Part shown: in pieces, positions 8,021-17,422 of the stretch
Layout of the letters: each line of letters starts with the position of its first letter
How positions within the stretch are numbered: position 1 is the stretch's first letter
From: Bin80 sp965261255
Lineage (GTDB): Bacteria; Bacteroidota; Rhodothermia; Rhodothermales; Bin80
NCBI GenBank assembly: GCA_965261255.1
Contig: CBDHCQ010000004.1
Span: 2,666,001 to 2,730,000, forward strand
DNA: 64,000 nt
Direction of reading: 5' to 3'
Translations under genes and position numbers: made by a program
The notes under the pieces: model-generated
What the model was told of the DNA's origin: nothing
Databases searched by the model: none
The model's input: the letters and a program-made list of their open reading frames with translations, nothing else

Positions 8021-9732
8021 ATAGGAGCAACAATATCATCTCAAGTGTATCACTCCCCGGCTAACCAATCCATTAACTAATTGTCTAGACATCGACGTTA
8101 TCCACAGATTGCTCGGACACGCCAGGCCCCATCCGATAGAATTGGCTACAAGAGTGCTCATGGCTTGAGTAGTTTGATTCTATTATTCGCCGCCGCAATC
8201 AGTGCCTGTTCCGACAATCAATCCCATGTGCAAAGCGGTTTTTCTGGAAGAAGTTCACCGGCTACATTGTCCATAGAAGAAGTTGTACGCATTGGTGACG
8301 AAGCGGCCGGTGATACTATATTCTTCGCGTCAATCGGGAACATTGCTGTCAATAGCCGCGGGCAAATGTTCATCGAAGAGCCCGAACCGGCCGCTATTCG
8401 CGCGTTCGATTCTGATGGTTCGTACTTGGCTGACGTAGGCGCAGTCGGCCAAGGCCCCGGAGAATATCCGGATGAACTATCCGGCGGTGTGCTTACTGGC
8501 CCGGCGGACTCTGTGTACGTGTATCATAGCCGGGGGAGACATCTGCTTATTTATGGGCCGGACAAGTTCGAGTTTGTGCGAAGTGTTACAATTCCCCCGT
8601 ATCCCGTTGAGGAGGGCTATCGAAGAGAGAATTTCCGCATTCTGGGTGTGGTAAAGGAAGGATACGTTGTACAATTGAATTTGGTACGCTCAAATATGTT
8701 GGTAACCGCGCACCGCGAAACGAGTGACATAGTACGAATGGTGAATCTGGGTGGCAGCTATGGGCCGGTTGTAGCCGCGGGCCAAAGAAGCTATGAGGCC
8801 GTCGTAGAATCTACAACGTTAACGATTTTCGAGGTCGGCCAAAAGTTTCTATTGCCGGCCGGCATTCCTTTTGGGCGCAGCACGAAGTGGGGGCTTGGAT
8901 CGGATGGAATACTGTTCTCCGGCTGGAATGACTCCATAAACATTGCCGTGATGTCGATCTACGGCCCCGAGGAAAAGAGTATTTCGGTGACGCATAATCC
9001 GATTCCCGTCTCAGATACCGATATCGAGGACTGGCTGTCGCCCTATGGCCCCGAAATGAGGGCTAAGTTCAGAGAGCGAGGCCTGCACACAACGAAGCCA
9101 GCTTACAGGAGGCTACTGGTGGATGACAATAATCGCGCATGGCTCGAGCCTGGCGCAACTCAGGATTCTATAGACGTGGAGTGGATCGTATTGGATATGG
9201 ATTCCCGCGTGGTTGGTAAGGTGATGTTCCCGTTTGGCACGAGCCTCAGGGCCATTCGCGGCGGACGAATCTATGCCGTTGAGACACAAGATGGCGTGCC
9301 TACGGTCGCTGTTTACGAGCTCAATGTATAAAGTGCCCGAAAGCGTCGGACCTTTGGTTGAGTAAGTCGGTGTCCAGCACGCTTTTCAACCGGAGGGTGT
9401 TCACCGGGAGACGTCCCAAACCGCGCATTGGCAGATAAGTGCAGAGCCAATTGGCCCCTTGCATGAGGGATCTTGTTTTGGTCCGCGGTGCCTTTGCAGG
9501 GCTCTGTTGAGACTTCTGATTAACATTTCGGCAGCGCATGAATCGCACTGCCGGAAACCCGCTCTACTCTGGCCGAGTGACGCCCAAAAACACCCGTCAC
9601 GTCAATGCAGTCGCAGTCCAACTCGAGTCGGTTTCTTGGATGTTGTCCGATTGCTTGATGTCGAACCCGGAAGATCAACTACTTTGCATCCGCCTTACAG
9701 TGTGGGGGTGCTGACTCCGGCTAAGCAATCTT
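8021..9732 (+). repeat. Tandem duplication, unit 1
   Basis: This stretch aligns almost without gaps to 9871-11573. It covers about 60 bases upstream of the propeller gene, the whole gene, and about 400 bases of non-coding DNA after it. Both starts read as TCTAGA right after the start codon, and the tails share blocks such as AAGTGCAGAGCCAAT and GGTGCCTTTGCAGG. The two units are clearly diverged at many positions, so the duplication is not recent. Confidence 0.85.
8081..9331 (+). CDS. 6-bladed beta-propeller lipoprotein, copy 1
   Basis: 416 residues starting at a TTG. This start is supported by its exact match to the ATG of the tandem copy at 9930, and no in-frame ATG precedes the signal peptide. 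The N-terminus has about 28 polar residues, then a hydrophobic stretch ending in the lipobox AAISAC, with Cys43 as the likely lipidated residue. The rest has propeller-blade signatures such as GNIAVNSRGQMFIEEP, IRAFDSDGSYLADVGAVGQG and a GPGEYPD turn, typical of the Bacteroidota 6-bladed beta-propeller family. These surface or periplasmic proteins have no established enzyme activity; ligand or protein binding is likely. It is about 100 residues longer at the C-terminal side than the frameshifted copy at the window start appears to be. Confidence 0.82.
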   Translation: MSRHRRYPQIARTRQAPSDRIGYKSAHGLSSLILLFAAAISACSDNQSHVQSGFSGRSSPATLSIEEVVRIGDEAAGDTIFFASIGNIAVNSRGQMFIEEPEPAAIRAFDSDGSYLADVGAVGQGPGEYPDELSGGVLTGPADSVYVYHSRGRHLLIYGPDKFEFVRSVTIPPYPVEEGYRRENFRILGVVKEGYVVQLNLVRSNMLVTAHRETSDIVRMVNLGGSYGPVVAAGQRSYEAVVESTTLTIFEVGQKFLLPAGIPFGRSTKWGLGSDGILFSGWNDSINIAVMSIYGPEEKSISVTHNPIPVSDTDIEDWLSPYGPEMRAKFRERGLHTTKPAYRRLLVDDNNRAWLEPGATQDSIDVEWIVLDMDSRVVGKVMFPFGTSLRAIRGGRIYAVETQDGVPTVAVYELNV

Positions 9733-9929
9733 GGTGACTACGCTGGACCCAGATCACAGGTACGTGTGCGTCCGTCCATCCCCAAATAAAAAAAGTTGAG
9801 CCTGAGACGAAAATCTAGTGAAAAAGGACAGCATGGAGTAAGGTAGCATCCGGTTTTGCCATATGCCTCGATGGGAACAACAACATCAACTCAAGTTTAT
9901 CATTCCCCAACTTAACTCATCTATCACTG
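9332..9929. other. Intergenic, duplicated non-coding tail of unit 1
   Basis: Of these 598 bases, the first 400 (to 9732) are the conserved tail of the tandem duplication, with a clear counterpart at 11172-11573. No open frame is shared by both copies in either direction, and the differences do not favour third codon positions in the frames I checked. The remaining bases include an A-rich stretch near 9787 and the short upstream part of unit 2. No known RNA family was recognised. Confidence 0.5.
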
Positions 9930-11573
9930 ATGTCTAGAGCTCGACTTTATCCACGGATTGCTTGGACTCGCCATGCCACGATCGACAGAATTGGCCAGAC
10001 GAGCCTGCATGGCTTGAGCAGTTTGATTCTGTTATGCGCCGCGGTAGCTAGTTCTTGCTCCAATAATCAGCCCCAGATGCAAAGTGGTACATCTGGAAGC
10101 GGTTCGCCGGCTACATTGCCCATAGAGGAAGTAGTTCGCATCGGTGACGAAGCGGCTGGGGATACTGTATTGTTCGCCGATATCGAGAACATTGTTGTCA
10201 ATAGCCGCGGGCAAATCTTCACCGAAGAACTCACGCCGACCGTTATTCGCGCGTTCGATTCAAATGGTTCATACTTGGCTGACGTCGGCGCAGTTGGCGA
10301 AGGCCCTGGAGAATATTCGGATCCACGATTCGGCGGTATGCTTACTGGCCCTGCAGATTCTGTATATGTTTTTGATAGTCGGAGGAGCCGTCTGTCAATA
10401 TATGAGCCGGACAAATTCGAATTTGTACGAAGTATTACGTTGCCCCCGTATCTCGTTGAGGAGGACAATCGCGTAGAAAACTTGGGCATTCTGGGCGTAG
10501 TTAGGGACGGATACCTTCTTAAACTGAAGTTGGTGCCCTCGAGATTACTGGTAACCGCGAACCGCGAAACGAATGATGTGATTCGAATGGTGAATCTGGA
10601 TGGCAGCTACGGACCAGTTGTTGCTACGGGCCCGGGTTTTGAGGGCGTTGTATCATTAAGAGAGTTCGCGCAGTTTCCGCAAAAAATTCCATTCCCAGAC
10701 CCTATTCCTTTTGGGCGCAGCATGAATTGGGGTCTGGGATCGGATGGCATGCTGTTCTCCGGCTGGAATGATTCCATAAACATTGCAGTGAGGTCGGTCA
10801 ACGACCCCGAGGAGCATCACATTTCGATGACGCATAATCCGATTCCGATCTCAGATGCCGAAATGGAGGAACGGTTGTCGTACTTTGGCCCCGAATCTAG
10901 GGCAAAGTTCAGTGAGCGAGGGCTACATACAACGAAACCCGCGTACGAGGAGCTACTGGTGGATGACAATAATCGCGTATGGCTCAAGCTTAGCGCAACT
11001 CAGGATTCTACAGAAGTCGAGTGGATCGTACTGGACATGGAATCCCGCGTGGTTGGTAAAGTGACTCTCCCGTTTGACGCGAGACTCAAGTCCGTACGCC
11101 ACGGACGTATCTATGCCATTGAAAGAAAAGACGGCGTGCCCACGGTTGCTGTGTACCAGCTCAACGTGTAGCACACTCGAAAGCATTAATCCTCTGGCTG
11201 CGTAAGTCAGTGGCCAGCACGCGTGTCAAACGGAGGAACGCCACCGGGAAACAGCTCACACCGTGCGTGGGCGATAAGTGCAGAGCCAATGGCCGCCTTG
11301 ACTTGAGGATCCTGCATTGATGCTCGGTGCCTTTGCAGGACTCTACCGAGACGTCTGATTAACATCTTGGCAGTGTATGGATTGCACTGCAGGAATCCAT
11401 TCTACTCAACTCTGGCTGAATAACGCATAACCCAGCCATCGCATCCGAGCAATCATAACTCGACTCAAGTCGGTTTCGTCGATGTTATCCGACTGCCTGA
11501 TGTTGTATCCGGAAGACCTATTTCTTCGAATCTGCCTGGAGTGCGGGTTTGCTGACTCTGGTTGCGCAAACGA
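9871..11573 (+). repeat. Tandem duplication, unit 2
   Basis: This is the counterpart of 8021-9732. The match begins about 60 bases before the ATG at 9930 (AACAACAACATCAACTCAAG against AGCAACAATATCATCTCAAG), covers the gene, and continues about 400 bases past its stop. Confidence 0.85.
9930..11171 (+). CDS. 6-bladed beta-propeller lipoprotein, copy 2
   Basis: 413 residues from ATG. It is the tandem paralogue of 8081-9331 and very similar along its whole length, including the long polar leader and a cysteine at the end of the hydrophobic segment (CAAVASSC). Blade motifs include IENIVVNSRGQIFTEE and AVGEGPGEYSDPRFGGM. The middle differs most: copy 1 has VVESTTLTIFEVGQKFLLPA where this copy has a shorter SLREFAQFPQKIPFPDP. 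The C-terminal part (WIVLDMESRVVGKVTLPF) is nearly constant. Function unknown; a secreted or lipid-anchored binding protein is likely. Paralogues at 1-1004 and 54539 show that the family has expanded in this genome. Confidence 0.82.
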   Translation: MSRARLYPRIAWTRHATIDRIGQTSLHGLSSLILLCAAVASSCSNNQPQMQSGTSGSGSPATLPIEEVVRIGDEAAGDTVLFADIENIVVNSRGQIFTEELTPTVIRAFDSNGSYLADVGAVGEGPGEYSDPRFGGMLTGPADSVYVFDSRRSRLSIYEPDKFEFVRSITLPPYLVEEDNRVENLGILGVVRDGYLLKLKLVPSRLLVTANRETNDVIRMVNLDGSYGPVVATGPGFEGVVSLREFAQFPQKIPFPDPIPFGRSMNWGLGSDGMLFSGWNDSINIAVRSVNDPEEHHISMTHNPIPISDAEMEERLSYFGPESRAKFSERGLHTTKPAYEELLVDDNNRVWLKLSATQDSTEVEWIVLDMESRVVGKVTLPFDARLKSVRHGRIYAIERKDGVPTVAVYQLNV

Positions 11574-11624
11574 GATGATTTCGGACGCGATGGATTCCGA
11601 CTCAATCAAATGCGACACTGTATG
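11172..11624. other. Intergenic, duplicated non-coding tail of unit 2
   Basis: The first 400 bases are the conserved tail of unit 2 (see 9332-9929). The last 50 or so lie just after the convergent DUF1501 gene. A short reverse-strand reading frame here is not kept in unit 1, so I do not call a gene. Confidence 0.5.
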
Positions 11625-13058
11625 TCAAAGCAATATATCGTGCACCACATGCGCCTCTTCCACACCCGTGAGCTTGTGGTCTAGCCCCCGAAACTTCACC
11701 GTAAGGCGATTGTGATCAATACCCAACTGATGCAGCAGCGTAGCGTTTAGATCGCGAATATGCACCGGATTCTCGAGTACGTTGTAAGAATAATCGTCGG
11801 TGAGCCCATACTCAAATCCCGGGCGAATGCCGCCGCCAGCCATCCACAGTGAAAAGCAGCGGCCGTGGTGGTCGCGCCCGCTGCTGGGATGGCCGAGCGC
11901 GCCCTGGCTGTAAATCGTACGTCCGAACTCCCCGCCCCAGACCACAAGGGTCTCTTCCAGCAATCCGCGCCGCTTCAAATCCTTGACCAGTGCAGCAGAA
12001 GCCTGGTCTACATCAAGACACTGCGATGGCAACTGCTTCTGAAGCGCAATATGCTGGTCCCACCCGCGATGAAAAAGCTGCACAAACCGCACCCCCCGTT
12101 CTATCATTCGCCGCGCCAATAGGCAATTGGCTGCGTAACTGCCGGCGCGCCTTGATTGCGGCCCGTAGAGATCAAAGACCTCTTCCGGCTCGTCCGAAAA
12201 ATCCGTTAGATCGGGGACGGCCGTCTGCATGCGGTAGGCCATTTCATAGGCCGAAATCCGTGCCAGTGTTTCCGGGCTACCGACATCTTCAGCTTTCTTT
12301 TGGTTCATAGCCGCCAAGTCGTCCAACATCCTTCGACGCTGCCCGCGCGTGATACCGGGCGGATCCTTCAAGTACAGGACCGGATTGACTCCAGGCCTAA
12401 GCAGCACGCCCTGATGCCTGCTGGGCAGGTACCCGCTGCCCCAAAGTCGCGCAAAAATCGGCTGCCCTGGATTTTTGCCAGAGCCTTGTGAAAGGAGCAC
12501 AACGTACGCAGGCAGATTCTCGTTTTCGCTGCCGAGTCCGTAACTGAGCCAGGCTCCGAGGCTCGCATGGCCGATTTGCTGTGATCCGGTATTGATGAAA
12601 GTGATCGCCGGATCATGATTTATGGCCTCAGTGACCATCGACTTGACGATGCAAATGTCATCGGCAATAGTCTGCGTGTGCGGCAAGAGGTCACTGATCC
12701 ATGTTTCGTGTTTGCCGCACCGCCGCATAGGCCAGTTCGGCGCAACAACTGGAAAGGAAGCCTGATTAACCGTCATGCCTGTGACCCGCTGGTCTCCACG
12801 GACGGAATTGGGCAGTTCTGTCGCGTGCAGATCGCGTTGCCGCGGCTTGTAGTCGAACAGGTCCACATGAGACGGCCCGCCAGACTGGAACAGATAAATG
12901 ATGCGACGCGCCTTCGGGGCAAAATGCGGTCCTGGCGGACGCTTGGTCAGATCTGGAAAAAGAAGTGCAGCGAGGCCCATACGACCAATACCGCGGGCAG
13001 ACTGCCCAAGGAATGTGCGACGCGTAATGGTGCGTTCGTAAGCGAGTAGCGGGTTCAT
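11625..13058 (-). CDS. DUF1501 family protein (Tat signal, sulfatase-like fold)
   Basis: 477 residues from the ATG at 13058, which overlaps the stop of the upstream gene by one base (TGATG). This start places a twin-arginine signal (TITRRTFLGQSARGIGRMG) at residues 9-28. The body has the DUF1501 hallmarks: RIIYLFQSGGPSHVDLFDYK near 70, NHDPAITFINTGSQQIGHAS near 160, VVWGGEFGRT near 380, and GRDHHGRCFSLWMAGGGIRPG near 405. DUF1501 proteins belong to the alkaline phosphatase/sulfatase superfamily by fold; their reaction is unknown. In Planctomycetes and some Bacteroidota they are paired with a PSD1/DUF1549-DUF1553 cytochrome protein, exactly as here, and are thought to work together outside the cytoplasm, often near polysaccharide or organosulfate degradation genes. 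Confidence 0.9.
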   Translation of the reverse strand: MNPLLAYERTITRRTFLGQSARGIGRMGLAALLFPDLTKRPPGPHFAPKARRIIYLFQSGGPSHVDLFDYKPRQRDLHATELPNSVRGDQRVTGMTVNQASFPVVAPNWPMRRCGKHETWISDLLPHTQTIADDICIVKSMVTEAINHDPAITFINTGSQQIGHASLGAWLSYGLGSENENLPAYVVLLSQGSGKNPGQPIFARLWGSGYLPSRHQGVLLRPGVNPVLYLKDPPGITRGQRRRMLDDLAAMNQKKAEDVGSPETLARISAYEMAYRMQTAVPDLTDFSDEPEEVFDLYGPQSRRAGSYAANCLLARRMIERGVRFVQLFHRGWDQHIALQKQLPSQCLDVDQASAALVKDLKRRGLLEETLVVWGGEFGRTIYSQGALGHPSSGRDHHGRCFSLWMAGGGIRPGFEYGLTDDYSYNVLENPVHIRDLNATLLHQLGIDHNRLTVKFRGLDHKLTGVEEAHVVHDILL

Positions 13059-16000
13059 CAGTTGCGGGTGATGGTTTCGCTGAGATTGAAAAGCAAGCTC
13101 GCCACTACTGTCCAAGCTGCATGTGTGGCCAAATCCGCTGATAATGCTGGCGACGATGCGCCGACGCTCAAGATGGCACGAGCGCGGGCAGGATCAGCCT
13201 CAAATACACGCATCTCTTCCGCCAGACGGGTTTCCAGGCGTTGCCGGTCTTCCCTGTCAGGCTCGCGGCCCGTCACCGCCTCGAAAGCATACACAATCCG
13301 TTCGGATTCTGGTACAGTGCTGAGGAGTCGAGCTGCAAAAGCTCTACTGGCCTCCACAAACTGCGGATCATTAAGCAATACTAGCGCCTGCAAAGGTGTG
13401 TTCGTGTTTTCGCGCTGCACAGTACATACCTCTCGCGTTGGTGCATCGAAAACCATCATGCCAGGCGGGGGCGCCGTCCGTTTCCAGTAGGTGTACAGAC
13501 TGCGGCGATATAGCTTTTCACCATGATCCTGGACGAACGTTTGGGCCGTAGCGGGTGTGCTCCCGTAATGGCTGACTTCCTTCCAAAGCCCGGTGGGCTG
13601 GTAGGGATGAACGCTGGGACCACCCAGTCGGCGTACCAGCAACCCACTTATTGCCAAGGCTTGATCGCGAATGAACTCGGCCTGCAGCCGGAAACGCGGG
13701 CCGCGGGCCAAAAGGGCATTCTGCGGATCTCGCGTCAACAGATCCGGCGTGGCTCGGCTGGATTGCCGGTACGTAGCGCTCATAACCATAGTCTTGAGCA
13801 GCGCCTTTGTATTGAATCCGGATTCTACAAATGCGGTGGCCAACCAATCCAGCAGCGCGGGGTGCGTCGGCAAGGAACCACGTGCACCAAAGTCTGCTGC
13901 TGTAGTGACGAGACCGCGTCCAAACAGCATTTGCCAGAATCGATTAACTGTAACACGGGCCGTCAGCGGGTGGGATGGATGCATCAGCCACTCAGCCAAG
14001 TCCAATCGTGTGGCATCTTCCTGCAATGGCGGCAACCAAGATGGCACACCGGGCGATACAGAATCGATGGGCTGGTCATATTGGCCGCGGTACAGGATGC
14101 GCGTCGGACGCGGGACATCAGTTACCGCCATGACCATCGTGGGATGCGGCTCCGTGAGAACGCGCAGCCGCTCTTCGAGATTGGCAATGGCGTAACGCAG
14201 CGGGGCAGCCTCTTCTGCCCGCTCATAGAATGCCTGACGCAAAAGGTCCGAATCCCCGCTACCATTAACCAGCGCGTACTGCACTTCCGAAGGCAGCGTC
14301 GTGCCGTCGTCAACACCCTCCATGGCCAGCACTCGAAAATGCCGAGCTACCTGCCGATTTCCGGCGCCAAAGTTCAGCATCACCGTAAAATGCGATGCTT
14401 CCCTCGCATCAAGCGGCTCGTCAAACGTAAGCGTTAGATGAGCTGGTGCGCTTCGCGCCGGGTGGGGTGACCAGCCATTGTGTCGCCGGTCGTCAAGCAC
14501 GTTTTCCGCGGCATAGTCTGGATGGATATGCGATGCTGTCACACGTGCCAATCCAATCGTACTGTGAAAATCCACTTGGTCAGCCGGTAGTTCACCAGCA
14601 CGTACGTGAACGCTCGTAACGACGAAGGACTCGGGCAGGTCGCCGTTGCCATGTCCCAGTGCACTGGAAACGCTATGCGGATAAAAGACCACGCGCAGCC
14701 CGGTGATTGCAGCATCCAGATCTTCAGGCACAGTAAGCGAAACGTTATAGGCCGCAAAGTATGCGGGCTCGTCAATACGCACCGAGCCGTCGGGCTGCAC
14801 CTCACCCGTATATCCCGAGTTGGGCGTAGTCACTTTGGTGGCTTGCAGCGGATTCAGCTGCAGGTTCTGGCCGCGCAAATTGAGCAAGGATCGCTCGCGC
14901 TCTTCCCAAATGCCCTGACTTGGATCGGCACGGCCGATTTCGGCACGCAGCATTGCCAGGTCGGCCTTTACTTGTTCAATTTCAGCTTCCGTCGCAAGCG
15001 GACTCAAGGTTTCGAGTCGCGGTAAAGCGTTTACACCGCCGTCTCCGTCCAGTCCACGCTCGGGCACACTGTTGAAGAAGGCAAACAGGCGGTAATAGTC
15101 TCGCTGGGTAATCGGATCATATTTGTGATCGTGACACTGCGCGCACGCAAACGTGAGCCCGAGAAAGACCTCGCCCGTCGTCTTGACGCGATCTGCCACA
15201 TAATTGACCAGGTTTTCCTCCGGGATCGTACCACCCTCGTGCGTAATCATGTGATTCCGGTGAAACCCTGTGGCCATGTGTTGCGCGTCGGTGGCTTCCG
15301 GCAACAAGTCGCCGGCAAGCTGTTCAATCACAAATTCGTTGAACGGCTTGTCGGTATTGAAGGCGTGAATAACCCAGTCCCGCCAGAGCCACATATGTCG
15401 GCCGCCGTCGATCGAATAGCCGTTCGTATCCGCGTAACGCGCCAAATCCAACCAGTGCACGGCCATTCGTTCGCCAAAGTGCGGTGACGCCAGGATTTGA
15501 TCCACCAAGCGCTCATATGCGTCTGGCCGGTTATCAGCCACGAACGCACGCACATCCTCCACCGACGGCGGCAATCCCGTGAGATCCAGATGCAGCCGGC
15601 GTATTAAGGTACGCCGGTCCGCTTCTTCAGCAGGTTCAAGTCCATCTCGCTCCAGACGCGCCAGGACAAAGTGGTCAATTTCGTTCTGCACCCACTTTCG
15701 CTGGCGCACTCTGGGCAAATCCGGCAGCTTTTGGGGGATGAGCGACCAGTGAGGCTTCCATTCCGCGCCTTGGGCTACCCAACGGGTAAGTGTTTGGATT
15801 TCGGTATCAGTGAGAGCGTGCTGGGCCTCTGGCGGCGGCATGCGCTCCTGAGGACGCTTGTCGGTAATACGGCGCACAAACTCGCTGGCACCTGGGTCGC
15901 CCGGCACGATGACATGTCGCGTTGTATCGTCACGCAACGAAGCGTACAGCCCCGCTTCCGTGTGAAGACTCAATTCGGCTTCACGGCTTTCCGGGTCCGG

Positions 16001-16150
16001 GCCGTGGCAGGCATAGCAGTTGTCCGCCAGAATGGGCTGGACATCATAATTGTAGTCCACTACCGGACTTGCGTCCCGCAGACAACCCGCGGTGACAAAT
16101 GTCAGAAGCAGCGGGCCCAGCATCCTATGGCTCCAAAGCGCCATTACCAA
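13058..16150 (-). CDS. PSD1-type c-type cytochrome / DUF1549 / DUF1553 protein
   Basis: 1030 residues. A lipobox (LTFVTAGC) marks a lipoprotein signal; starts at 16150, 16144 or 16123 all keep it. A haem-binding CxxCH (NCYACHG) follows near residue 44 in the planctomycete cytochrome C domain, with ERMPPPEAQHALTDTE near 100 giving the distal Met region. DUF1549 comes next (about 150-360, with HWLDLARYADTNGYSIDGGR and CAQCHDHKYDPITQRDYY, a second CxxCH). A linker of about 300 residues includes a beta-sandwich-like part, and DUF1553 closes the protein (about 700-960, with NRFWQMLFGRGLVTTAADFG). It is coupled to the DUF1501 gene by a one-base overlap. A membrane-anchored periplasmic redox role is likely; no reaction is established for the family. 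Confidence 0.9.
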   Translation of the reverse strand: MVMALWSHRMLGPLLLTFVTAGCLRDASPVVDYNYDVQPILADNCYACHGPDPESREAELSLHTEAGLYASLRDDTTRHVIVPGDPGASEFVRRITDKRPQERMPPPEAQHALTDTEIQTLTRWVAQGAEWKPHWSLIPQKLPDLPRVRQRKWVQNEIDHFVLARLERDGLEPAEEADRRTLIRRLHLDLTGLPPSVEDVRAFVADNRPDAYERLVDQILASPHFGERMAVHWLDLARYADTNGYSIDGGRHMWLWRDWVIHAFNTDKPFNEFVIEQLAGDLLPEATDAQHMATGFHRNHMITHEGGTIPEENLVNYVADRVKTTGEVFLGLTFACAQCHDHKYDPITQRDYYRLFAFFNSVPERGLDGDGGVNALPRLETLSPLATEAEIEQVKADLAMLRAEIGRADPSQGIWEERERSLLNLRGQNLQLNPLQATKVTTPNSGYTGEVQPDGSVRIDEPAYFAAYNVSLTVPEDLDAAITGLRVVFYPHSVSSALGHGNGDLPESFVVTSVHVRAGELPADQVDFHSTIGLARVTASHIHPDYAAENVLDDRRHNGWSPHPARSAPAHLTLTFDEPLDAREASHFTVMLNFGAGNRQVARHFRVLAMEGVDDGTTLPSEVQYALVNGSGDSDLLRQAFYERAEEAAPLRYAIANLEERLRVLTEPHPTMVMAVTDVPRPTRILYRGQYDQPIDSVSPGVPSWLPPLQEDATRLDLAEWLMHPSHPLTARVTVNRFWQMLFGRGLVTTAADFGARGSLPTHPALLDWLATAFVESGFNTKALLKTMVMSATYRQSSRATPDLLTRDPQNALLARGPRFRLQAEFIRDQALAISGLLVRRLGGPSVHPYQPTGLWKEVSHYGSTPATAQTFVQDHGEKLYRRSLYTYWKRTAPPPGMMVFDAPTREVCTVQRENTNTPLQALVLLNDPQFVEASRAFAARLLSTVPESERIVYAFEAVTGREPDREDRQRLETRLAEEMRVFEADPARARAILSVGASSPALSADLATHAAWTVVASLLFNLSETITRN

Positions 16151-16544
16151 TCTATGCCGTAATCCTCGCCATGGTTACTGGCGCTGCACCCGCGTGGTTC
16201 CGCAGTTGTGACCGCAATGAGCATCCGTCCTTTGTGTATCGTCACTCCCGCTGCCCGACGCACGCTGATCGTGCAGGAAGATGTATGGGCATCCTTTATC
16301 TGGATAAACCAGCAACATTTGATGTATTGGTACGGTAGTCCAATGAACTAACCCGTCGAACCAATCCTACAAGACAGTGGGAAAAACTTGAGCGAGACAA
16401 AGCTCCTGTTCCCCAAACCAACTGACAAGGACAAGCCCCAAGTACAGCCTTCAGCCGTACGTGAAACCGTTCCTCCACGACACTACCTACGTGCCGCCGA
16501 CAGCATACGCAGTGCAGTAATTCCCACTGTGTGTTTCCCAGGAA
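16151..16544. other. Intergenic, nothing recognised
   Basis: 394 bases between the PSD1 gene and the end of the DUF1080 gene, both on the minus strand. It must hold the promoter of the PSD1-DUF1501 pair. No clear operator, hairpin with a T-run, or coding frame was found. Confidence 0.4.
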
Positions 16545-17306
16545 TCAGAAATCCGTGTCAGGTTCGACAAGGTCTATCTCCTGCATCCAAATATTCCGAT
16601 AACGCACATCATGACCTTCCGCCTGCAACTTTAGGCCACCCGGCACATCTGTGATGCCACGGCCCTCATCATTTCCTCCATCAATACCCGAATTTGGGCC
16701 ACCCCATACCTTTTCAATTGGGACATTCTCGTGCACCTTTACTCCGTTGAAGTAGAGTGTGACCATAGCCCGCTCGGTACGCTCACCGTCTTCAAAGCGC
16801 GCAGCACGAAACACTGCATCATAGGAATTCCATTGCCCTGTGCCATTGTACGGCCAATACTGGGATGCTTTCTCATTGATCACCGCGGCCATGCCGTGCT
16901 TGGTTGAATCACCATCAAGTACCTGGATTTCGTAGCGATTCTGAAGGTAAACGCCACTATTCCCTCCCGTCTCAGTGATCAGGAATTCTACATGCATCCT
17001 GAAATCCCGAAATTTCTTCTTGGTCACAATGTCTGCCGAGCCATAAAGCCCACCTGCTGCTGAGGGATCCTTGCTGCTTACGACTGTCCCCTCGTCCACA
17101 GGATCATCCACAATCTCCCACTTTATGGGTAATTCAGCTGCGAAACGGGGACCTTCCCAGTAGGTCCAATTTTCATCCAGGGATTCACGGGTTCCGTCAA
17201 AAAGCACCATGGCACCCTCTGGCGCAGAAGCGCCAACGCCAGTCTGTGCACGGACAGGAAGCACAATTACCCCCAAGAGAAACAAAGTTGTTATTGCCTT
17301 ATACAT
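16545..17306 (-). CDS. DUF1080 / 3-keto-disaccharide hydrolase domain protein
   Basis: 253 residues with a cleavable signal peptide (TTLFLLGVIVLPVRAQ). The mature part follows the DUF1080 concanavalin-like jelly-roll pattern: MVLFDGTRESLDENWTYWEG, then DIVTKKKFRDFRMHVEF, NSGVYLQNRYEIQVLD, QWNSYDAVFRAARFEDGERT, VTLYFNGVKVHENV and a final GLKLQAEGHDVRYRNIWM. Members hydrolyse or bind 3-keto-glycosides and related glycans in the periplasm. Gfo/Idh sugar oxidoreductases that make 3-keto sugars often occur with DUF1080 proteins, and two lie about 10 kb away in this window. That link is inference; this gene is not in an operon with them. Confidence 0.88.
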   Translation of the reverse strand: MYKAITTLFLLGVIVLPVRAQTGVGASAPEGAMVLFDGTRESLDENWTYWEGPRFAAELPIKWEIVDDPVDEGTVVSSKDPSAAGGLYGSADIVTKKKFRDFRMHVEFLITETGGNSGVYLQNRYEIQVLDGDSTKHGMAAVINEKASQYWPYNGTGQWNSYDAVFRAARFEDGERTERAMVTLYFNGVKVHENVPIEKVWGGPNSGIDGGNDEGRGITDVPGGLKLQAEGHDVRYRNIWMQEIDLVEPDTDF

Positions 17307-17422
17307 GTTTAGATCTGTTCGTTACGTGTGACTACCAGTTAGCAACCCAAGTTAGTGATTTTTTCGCATAGAACCTAAATCTTTTGCTGAGCGTAGCAAC
17401 CCGTCCGCAAGTATCCTTATCA

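Noticed and set aside
9321..9548. Minus-strand frame of 75 codons over the tail of tandem unit 1
   Set aside because: The same frame is interrupted in unit 2, so it is not a conserved gene.
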